64,000 bases of DNA from Tetragonia tetragonoides (taxonomy: Eukaryota > Streptophyta > Magnoliopsida > Caryophyllales > Aizoaceae): assembly GCA_038025085.1 (NCBI GenBank), contig CM076153.1:17707001-17771000 (forward strand), read 5' to 3'. Shown one piece after another: positions 57,095-64,000 of this stretch (positions within the stretch are counted from its first letter, which is position 1; each line of letters starts with the position of its first letter). The notes under the pieces were generated by a model that made no database searches, was not told the DNA's origin, and saw only the letters and a list, made by a program, of their open reading frames with translations. Both the position numbers and the translations under genes were made by a program.

Positions 57095-57197
57095 TTCAAG
57101 AAAGACAAAAGAGATGCTCGACATACTTCGATTTTATGAGGTGATGCACACGCAGAAGGACAACACGCCTGTGACTAAAGCAGCTCAAGAAACCATG
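57095..57197 (+). pseudogene. Exon remnant of a plant transposase (Ptta/En-Spm type) gene
   Basis: An AG acceptor before 57095 and a GT donor after 57197 frame an open stretch giving EMLDILRFYEVMHTQKDNTP and then VTKAAQETM. This resembles the '.HT.KDGT.V...A.E.' block of plant Transposase_24 / En-Spm-associated proteins. A further piece (57301-57352: SKVKELQAYIQNLKDNY, stop) may be the next exon. An acidic stretch at about 57943-58007 (MINEELTKEDEFDYE) might be a later one. A remnant only; unlikely to be functional. Confidence 0.45.
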
Positions 57198-57392
57198 GTA
57201 TGTTATCATCTTAAAAGTTTTACCTCAAGTTATTTTGATAATTAAGGTACAGGAAGGTTTAACCAGGTTTAACCAGAATTCTCTCTCTTTTTGTGTAGTC
57301 TAAAGTGAAAGAACTACAAGCATATATACAGAATCTTAAGGATAACTATTGAATGACTCTAGTACAAGATTCCATTTATGAAATATTTGAAC

Positions 57393-57552
57393 TTCTAAGG
57401 TGCAACTCTCTGGCAATTGTCACTTGATCTACTGCTATGTTGTTTGAGTTTGCGAATCTCAACTTTTTCGTGTTCTAAGGTGCAACTCTCTGGCAATTGT
57501 CAATGTGATCTTCTGCTTTGTTGTGTGAGATTGCTGAAATCTCCAACTTCTT
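57393..57552. repeat. 80-bp tandem duplication
   Basis: ttctaaggtgcaactctctgg begins at 57393 and 57473. The two units diverge toward their ends. It follows the transposase-like remnant. Confidence 0.75.
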
Positions 57553-58329
57553 TCGTGCTACAAAAAGAAATCCGAGAATATAAGTTTTGTGCTTGCATCC
57601 TCTAATTTTCTAATTCTCTGCCTTAACTATTCAGTATTCTTCCAATCAAGAGGGTTCCTGTGAATACCACACCACCTCAGAACTTTCTTCCGTAAAAGAG
57701 GTGGTCTACTGTTTTGTCTTGACCTGTGGTACACATCACACTTGCAGAGGGTATGTCATGCCCCATGAGGCACACAATCATATTATTTTGTTTGTATGAT
57801 GATGTCGTTTTATTTATACTTTTATTACTATGATTTCTGTTGGATTAAGTTTGTGTGTTCAAACGTATATAGGTTGCTTAATGAAATTTACCCATTTTTC
57901 CAAAAGAGACGAAGCTAACTTTGCTTTAATGAAATCATGCAGATGATAAATGAGGAGCTAACTAAAGAAGATGAGTTTGATTATGAGGCAGACAAGGGAG
58001 ACAAATAAATCATTATAAAGGTCACTATACTTCTCCATTCATTCCAATCATGCATTCGATGAGGAGTTGGTGGATGCTTTGGATTTATGTTTTTAAGAGG
58101 ATAACTAGTTATAACTTCAGTTGTCAATTTAGTGTTGGTGGATGTTTTGAATTCATGTCTTTGAATTTGTTTTTCTTTTTGGTTGGATTATGTATTTCCC
58201 AAGATTATGTTCTACATCATATTTCAATTGAATGAACAGTTTAGGTTCTCTTTGTGAGTTATATATTATTGCTTGTTACATTACTAATTACGATTAAGAT
58301 TATAAATACTAAAAATGTTGCTCATATTA
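57553..58329. other. Interior of element G, no recognised gene
   Basis: AT-rich stretch. The only noteworthy piece is the short acidic frame at about 57943-58007 mentioned with the transposase remnant. No repeat or known family is seen. Confidence 0.45.
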
Positions 58330-58815
58330 CACAGAAGAAAAAAAAAGGATCATTAAACTAGATGCCTCAAAAGATATATTAATAAAACCACAATTTAAAC
58401 TTAATTTTACCAATTTTTAGAGACAAGGATTAAGAGGCAATTATTTCTTTGTTGATGCTAAATATCTTTTGAGTTAGTAGATCATAATGCATCTAAAAGG
58501 CTATCTACAAAGCTAGTCTTTAGCATCAGCTAAATTTGATGAAATTGCTTCAAAAACTATTTTGGGGGAAAAATGAGTGTAGTTGCCTCTAAATAGACGG
58601 TTAGAGGCAACAATATTAGGTGCCTCCAAAGCTAGTCTTTAGCATCAGCTAAATTTGATGCCTCCAAAGGCAGCCTTTAGATGCAATCATATATTTTGCG
58701 ACACATTTTTTAGAGGCATCCAATTGAGTGCCTTAAATGACATTTAGAGGCTACATCAGGCCTATAGATGCAACAATAGGTTGCCTCAAAAATGTGTTTT
58801 TTTTTTTTTGTAGTG
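58330..58815. mobile_element. CACTA-like miniature element
   Basis: The right end is ...TTTTTTTGTAGTG (CACTACAAAAAA on the other strand), the CACTA signature. The left end is CACAGAAGAAAAAAAA. TATTA flanks both ends (58325-58329 and 58816-58820). Subterminal words TTAGAGGCA/TGCCTCTAA and relatives recur about ten times, as in En/Spm elements. A 33-bp stretch (aaagctagtctttagcatc...) occurs twice, near 58511 and 58627. The 486-bp length means it is non-autonomous. CACTA elements usually make 3-bp TSDs, so the 5-bp match is unusual. Confidence 0.6.
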
Positions 58816-58828
58816 TATTACATATGAA

Positions 58829-60204
58829 ACAAGCACCACAGTAATAAGCATAAATACCCTCAGAATACTTTCATTTTCAGCTAATCAATCTAGAACCCTT
58901 CTTTAATAATTTCATTAGGATTTATGATAGATAATCTGTAAAGCTCCTTGTAACACGACCTCCCTATCTTTCCGTACTTATAATCAATCTTGAACTAAGC
59001 CGAAATTGATTCTAAACTAAATTAATCATGGTGAATATATCGCAACTTACAAAGATTAAACTAGAAGCATAAATCTATAGAAAGACATCAATTACCCTGT
59101 CAAAATTTAGCACATATATGCTAAAGTTCCAATAAATCAAAATACATCACTAGCCTAAATCTTACCATATCGCAGGTTCAACTTATACTAGCACCACTTA
59201 TATTGCATAATTCAAACTAAGCCGAACCACACAATTAGTAAAAGCTAACAATTTATAACAAGAGAGATAACACATCAAGTATAAACTGTAACTTGGAATT
59301 AAAATTTGATCTAATCTGAATACCACTAAAACTGGAAATTATCAAAGTAAATTCAACCCTCGTTGAATGAGTTCAAAATCAATACTGAAAATAAATAATT
59401 CTAAGGACACAAGATAATAAGTAAAATTTGAAATTGTTAAAGGAATCAAATTGGGAAGAGAAGAACTTATGAATTATAACCGAGAACGTTTCACTTGCTT
59501 CGGATTCGACTCCTTGGACACGTTCTGATTCTCCACCCCTTGGTTGTATAGATTAAGCTTCACTCCAAGGTTTTCTTCAACTTCCAATTGACCCTTTCGC
59601 TCCTCTTGATCTCACAAATGCTCAAGTGTTTGTCTCGCAATTCTGAATTGTGGGTTGCAATTGGATTTGGATTGAGGGCTAAAACAAAGCTTTTATACTA
59701 GCCAAACCCTAACCGTTTAGGAATTGGGATAGAGTTTGTTCCCTTGAAATACTGAAGAAGATGGAACCAATTGGCTATCCTCAATTCCCCGATAGTATAC
59801 GACATCTTCAATTGGAGGGGAGATGAAGTCCGAGTTGGTGTAGGACTCGTGTTGCTCGTTGCTCTGTGTCATTGCACTGAGTGTTTGGTGATGTTTTGCC
59901 TCTCTTTCTTTTTTGTTTACTTGCCAGTGTAAAGGGAATGCAATAGAGAGAACATACTTTGGTTGGAATTATTTGTAGGTCACGTGATAATGGGCTTTAG
60001 CTCACATAATAAGACATCTATGATTTGATCAAACCTACATAATAAAAAGAACAAGAAAATTAAGTCATAAAACTATTAAAATAAGAAAACAGAATCCCGT
60101 AAGGCAAAATATAAAAACCACTGTAATGCTAATAAAATATGCTTAAAAACAACCTAAGTAACTAAATATAAGGGGTATAAACGTATCAAATATCGCACTT
60201 ATCA
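58829..60204 (-). repeat. 5' LTR of element G, truncated
   Basis: Homologous to 54182-55528 and ends correctly at CTTATCA (60204). The 227 bp that should precede 58829 (matching 53955-54181) and the primer site are missing. The CACTA-like element sits eight bases away, so its insertion or excision may have caused the loss. Confidence 0.8.
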
Positions 60205-60209
60205 GACAT

Positions 60210-62111
60210 CCTACCTTTAGGCTATCAAAGTATCTCACTATAGGCCTTTGCTTGTCGCCTAATACAGCTAAGAAAACTTATCCAACCGACATTAACCTGG
60301 CGAGTTTATGTCCATTTTATGACGGATTTTAGTCATCATTATCCTCTCTTGTTGCGTGTAAACTTTGCCACCTTTTAACCCTATAAACTACCCAGAAACG
60401 CAAACATTTTTCATTTAGTTCTCGCACCTCTAACCCTCTCAAAAATCTTCCCAACTGTGTAAATCAACCCGTAAGATTGATACCTGTGTACTCTAAAGTG
60501 ATTATCTCTTAAACTACTGATGATAATTACCTTATAAAACCTTTGTTAGAACCCTAACACAAAAAGCTTCAATGCCCAGCTGTTGGTTTCCATAAAAGTG
60601 ATCATATAGACCCTCAAACAATCCCTTATATTTTACCTTCAATTTTCAAGTCCATGCAGCATTACTACTTAACTTACTTTAGGAGTTCCTCATGAGCTCT
60701 AAGTCCAATTGAGTTCGTTTTGGACTATGGTGATTTTGGTAACCTTAAATACCTTTTAGGAAGTGAAAGGGGAAGCTTAGTAAGACCCAAGTTAAAAGTG
60801 CCTTGAGTAATCGTAACCTGTAGTCTGAGATAGTACAAGGTAACTTACATGTCTACTACTTTTCTAACTTTTGTTATGTTTTAACTCTAAGTGCTATGTG
60901 TTTCATGGTTGGAGTTGTGTTTATAAATGTTGGTTGAGTGCTCAAGTACTTTTTTTATGATATGTCAAAGGGGTATTACAAGTGTTATGATTTTTCGGAA
61001 ACAAAGAAGTCAGAAGTGTTGTCAAAGAGATGATAAGTGGATGGAATACTAAGATTATTGTTGTGCTACATGTATTTATGTGTTGTGTGCTTTTGTGTAA
61101 AGATATTAATCGCTTAAAGTGAAAGAATGACATGTGGGTAGAGAAGCTCATGGTAAAGTATCTCCATGAGTGATGAACGTTCTGTACCCCAGAGGATCGT
61201 TCTCGAAAGGAAATCCTCCAAGGAGAATTCTGTAATTCTGTATATCGTGTCATCCTTAAGGTCATGGTATGATCGGCCATGCATGTCCTGAAGTAAGGTG
61301 CTTTGAAGGACTTACTCTACGGTAAAGTTATCTCCGAGAGTATTTAAGGGGTATGATCATACTAGACATTATTTGTTATGCCCGATTTATGTGGGAAGAT
61401 ATATGTTCCCCGGAGGGAAGACGTTCCCTGATAGTAGTATACACATGGTAAAGCATCTCCGTTGTTGTTATACTACCTTGTTCACTTTTCCCAGTGATAA
61501 ATAAAGAAACAGATTATTGGAGTACGAAATCTGATCGAAGATTGATTCTGAGAAGTTATCTATTATCAGAGAAATCTGGTGGTTGTTTGTGAAGCTATGA
61601 TTATCTAAAAAGTTTTCATTTCCAAAAGATGGTTTTCTGTTTTCCAACGAAAAGTGTTTGTTTTCAAAATTGTTTCTAAGAAAAGAATTTTACTCTGATG
61701 TGCATAAAGTTTCCAAAGGCAGGAGTACTTAGGAATTTGTTTTACGTGGTAGGTGGTATTACTCAACGTTTGTTGATTTGTCCCCTGTTCTCTGTTGAGT
61801 TTTGCAAGAGTTGTTTTTCGGGAAATAGGGCTTAAGCGAGAGAACGCCACGTGTATCTAGTTGTCATTTATTTTAAGTAAGAAACTTTTGTAAGATTGTC
61901 TGTAAAACAATCATGATCCAGCTAATAAAGATCCATTGTTTCTTCTAAATAACTAATTAGTATCACTGTCAATTAATGGTTCTTTGATTGTTTAGCCTTG
62001 TATTTTCTCCGGGAGGAAATACAACGGTAACAAGCCCAAATTAAGGTTTGAGGTGCTTCCGCTAAGGATGGATTCCACTTTAATTAGGGTTCGAAAATTT
62101 GGGTTGCTACA
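60210..62111. repeat. Right part of element H
   Basis: Ends GGGTTGCTACA. Contains several copies of a ggtaaag.atctcc word (about 61151, 61321, 61447) and gttccccggaggg-like words. No ORF above about 110 codons with recognisable content. Probably LTR sequence. Confidence 0.5.
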
Positions 62112-62116
62112 CCTGC

Positions 62117-62600
62117 TATCTCAGAGTGTCATCAAGCAGGTGGAACACAGTATGCAGAAACTTCCTATGGGAAACTACTGATCTCCATAGAAAAATCCCA
62201 CTGTTGGAATGAGCTGCAATGGCAAAACTCATGTGGGCATTAGCGTATAAAGAAGACCACCTGTGGGTTAAATGTATTGATGAGATCTATATGAAAGGCA
62301 ACGATTTTTGGCATGGTACATCACCAGCAAATTGTGGCTGGTATATTAAAAAGATAATACAAATGAGAGAGCTTTTCCCTGAAGATTCTGTATGGAGGAG
62401 AGACTCTAAACCTTATTCTGTGGCAGAGAAGTATATTACTCTGTATGGGACAGCGACAGATTAAAGTCAGCAAAGTATGTATGGGGGAGAGCTAATATCC
62501 CAAAACACAGTTTTCATTTTCTGGCTTGTAACAAGGAGAAGACTGATGACTAAAGACAAAATGAGCAATGTATTTCACATTCCTGTAAACACTACCTGTG
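62117..62600 (+). pseudogene. LINE fragment: end of RT region and reverse-transcriptase zinc-binding region
   Basis: Continues the LINE of 52230-52870 after element H. One frame reads VIKQVEHSMQKLPMG. 62219-62464 gives KLMWALAYKEDHLWVKCIDE, with KGNDFW further on. After a stop come ANIPKHSFHFWL and RRLMTKDKM, the zf-RVT-like region of plant LINEs. It ends without a visible poly-A tail. Confidence 0.82.
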
Positions 62601-62934
62601 CGCTTCGTGAAAATGAGACGAGGAGAGACAATGAATGAGAGACTAACAAACCCACTAACTAAGACACCAATTTCTAAAAGAGAGAAATAAATGAGAATTA
62701 ATTTTTTAGTTAATTGAGAGAAATGAGAATTATTAGAACTACAAATTGAAGAACAAACAAAAAATTATTCCTTATCCCTACTTGAAAAGAAATAAAGATC
62801 ATATTTGATTTGTCTAAAAACGGATCATAAGTTTATGACATTTTTTCTCCTTCGAAATTGTTAGCACTTGCTACTAATTGGGATACTTAATATTTCGACT
62901 CTGGTATTGACATCTAAGTAATAAACTTATCTTA
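62601..62934. other. AT-rich sequence without recognised features
   Basis: Short degenerate sequence after the LINE piece. I see no gene, repeat or element end in it. Confidence 0.4.
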
Positions 62935-63672
62935 TCTATTATATATATAATTATATATATAAGTGGATGTTGCTTGATGGACAAGTGCGTCCACATAAGC
63001 GCTACATACTCACATAGCTTGATACGTCATCATAACATAAAATGCATGAATCTACATTAATGCATGTATCTACACTAATATTAAATACTTAAATTCTTAT
63101 ATGATACATGAATATAACAATAATATTATGTATATATTTTTCAATTGATGCATTTTATTTTGGCGGATTCATGCATGCTACAATAGAGCTCACTATATTC
63201 GAGTCAAAGTGTACATCGTTACTATTTGAACTTTTAATTTGTATTATTTTCTCTAACGGTATTATATATATAGTAGAAATGATATATGAATTAGCTTCCA
63301 ATGATGGGTATACATAGTTGTTAACTAATTATAAACACAATTTCATTGCATCCATTTGATACTTAGACTTTGATTCTTTTGACTAGATATTTGGAGTAAA
63401 CTGTATCAAAAGTAGTAGTGGTAGTGATTTTTTGGACTAGATATTGGATACTAGATATTAGGGTAAATTGCAACAAAAATAATAAAGATTTGGTTATACA
63501 AACCAGTTTTATTATATCATGATTAACAAGAAATGAGATATTGTATATTTTGGTATTCTACTCTACATTGATACAATAATGTTGTAGGTTTATGTATGAT
63601 ATTAATTAACGGAGAGGTTTATAGAAGAGAATTTTTGTATCAAAATGTGCTTCGCACGGGAATATAACTAGT
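62935..63672 (+). mobile_element. Small non-autonomous Helitron
   Basis: The 3' end has a short hairpin GTGC-TTC-GCAC (63647-63657), then 10 bases and CTAGT (63668-63672), followed by T; this is the Helitron CTRRT rule. The 5' end is proposed at TCTATTATATATAT (62935), preceded by A, so the insertion would be between A and T. No Rep/helicase. The 3' end is convincing; the 5' end is a best guess. Confidence 0.58.
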
Positions 63673-64000
63673 TATATAATTGATACTTGAACACAATAAC
63701 ATGTATAAGATAAATATTTATAATTTTTGATGAGACGAGGACCACATTTTAGTGAAATAAGCAATACTGTTCATAACATGTGACACTATTTTATACATGC
63801 ACTGCAATGTGAAAGGAGAAGATTATATTCATAGCCAATAAAAGTTAAAATATGATACTCCACTACAAACTTGCACTATGATTCATTTCAACATGAATAC
63901 TCAATAATTAGATAATAGTTCACCGATGAACTTTAGGTCAAGGTTGACAATTTCTCAACCCAAAAGCAACACTACTTTAAAATGAATCTACAGTAGAACC
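63673..64000. other. AT-rich sequence without recognised features
   Basis: Nothing identifiable; low-complexity intergenic sequence up to the window end. Confidence 0.4.

Larger units (their letters stand above)
53955..60204 (-). mobile_element. Element G: non-autonomous LTR element (6.25 kb)
   Basis: GACAT flanks both ends (53950-53954 and 60205-60209). Direct repeats of about 1.4 kb lie at both ends (54182-55528 and 58829-60204). On the - strand the LTR starts TGATAAGTGC; the left LTR is preceded by a polypurine tract, so the left LTR is the 3' LTR. The 3.3-kb interior has no gag or pol. Terminal sequences resemble the LARD-type or Athila-like repeats of other plants; exact family unknown. 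Confidence 0.85.
52876..62111. mobile_element. Element H: LTR-type insertion in the LINE, hosting element G
   Basis: Begins TGTAACAGCC at 52876 and ends GGTTGCTACA at 62111. CCTGC flanks both sides (52871-52875 and 62112-62116), and LINE coding sequence continues across. Without G it is about 3.0 kb (52876-53954 plus 60210-62111). I find no gag-pol and no clear pair of direct repeats, so a long solo LTR is the simplest reading. A possible RNase H scrap at 53625-53715 complicates this. The right part has repeated ggtaaag.atctcc words (about 61151, 61321, 61447). Confidence 0.65.

Noticed and set aside
62940..62965. AT microsatellite as a separate feature
   Set aside because: It is best read as the AT-rich 5' end of the Helitron candidate; too short to list alone.

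Overview
The window is plant nuclear DNA, almost certainly heterochromatic or intergenic. It consists of LTR retrotransposons inserted into one another. I see no ordinary host gene, rRNA or tRNA. The evidence for a plant is Ty3/Gypsy elements of the Tat type (two RNase H domains, CxxH zinc knuckle), a SIRE/Maximus-type Ty1/Copia element with an initiator-Met tRNA primer site, plant mobile domain (PMD) genes with GT-AG introns, an L1-type LINE, a Helitron and CACTA-like termini. I cannot name the species.

The layout can be resolved from LTR ends and target-site duplications (TSDs). The oldest layer is a LINE on the + strand, visible at 52230-52870 and 62117-62600. Copia element C (- strand, 5' LTR 50768-52224) lies directly against the LINE and runs leftward out of the window. 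C was hit by Gypsy element B (9979-46379, TSD CATAC), and B by Gypsy element A (18439-36268, TSD AGCGA). On the left, the env-like end of C was hit by element F (an LTR piece, 7115-7958), and F by element E (1-7114), a sister of A in the opposite orientation. On the right, the LINE was hit by element H (52876-62111, TSD CCTGC), and H by the non-autonomous element G (53955-60204, TSD GACAT). Inside G are a CACTA-like miniature element (58330-58815) and a transposase-like exon. A small Helitron candidate lies at 62935-63672.

The most interesting system is shared by A, B and E. Downstream of gag-pol, each Gypsy element carries about 6 kb holding two intron-containing genes in antisense to gag-pol. 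One is a seven-exon PMD gene whose tail in A has an Arg/Ser-rich and Pro/Tyr-rich stretch. The other is a two-exon gene of the DUF7745 type, which looks like a distant PMD relative. Antisense placement means the introns cannot be spliced out of the genomic RNA, so spliceable genes can travel through reverse transcription. Each of the three promoters in an element (LTR, PMD gene, DUF7745 gene) is preceded by a dense array of GCGG/CCGC boxes, usually followed by a TATA box. This suggests the host-like genes and the LTR share regulation.

All autonomous copies here are damaged by stops, frameshifts, internal duplications and insertions, so the window records past activity rather than a functional element.
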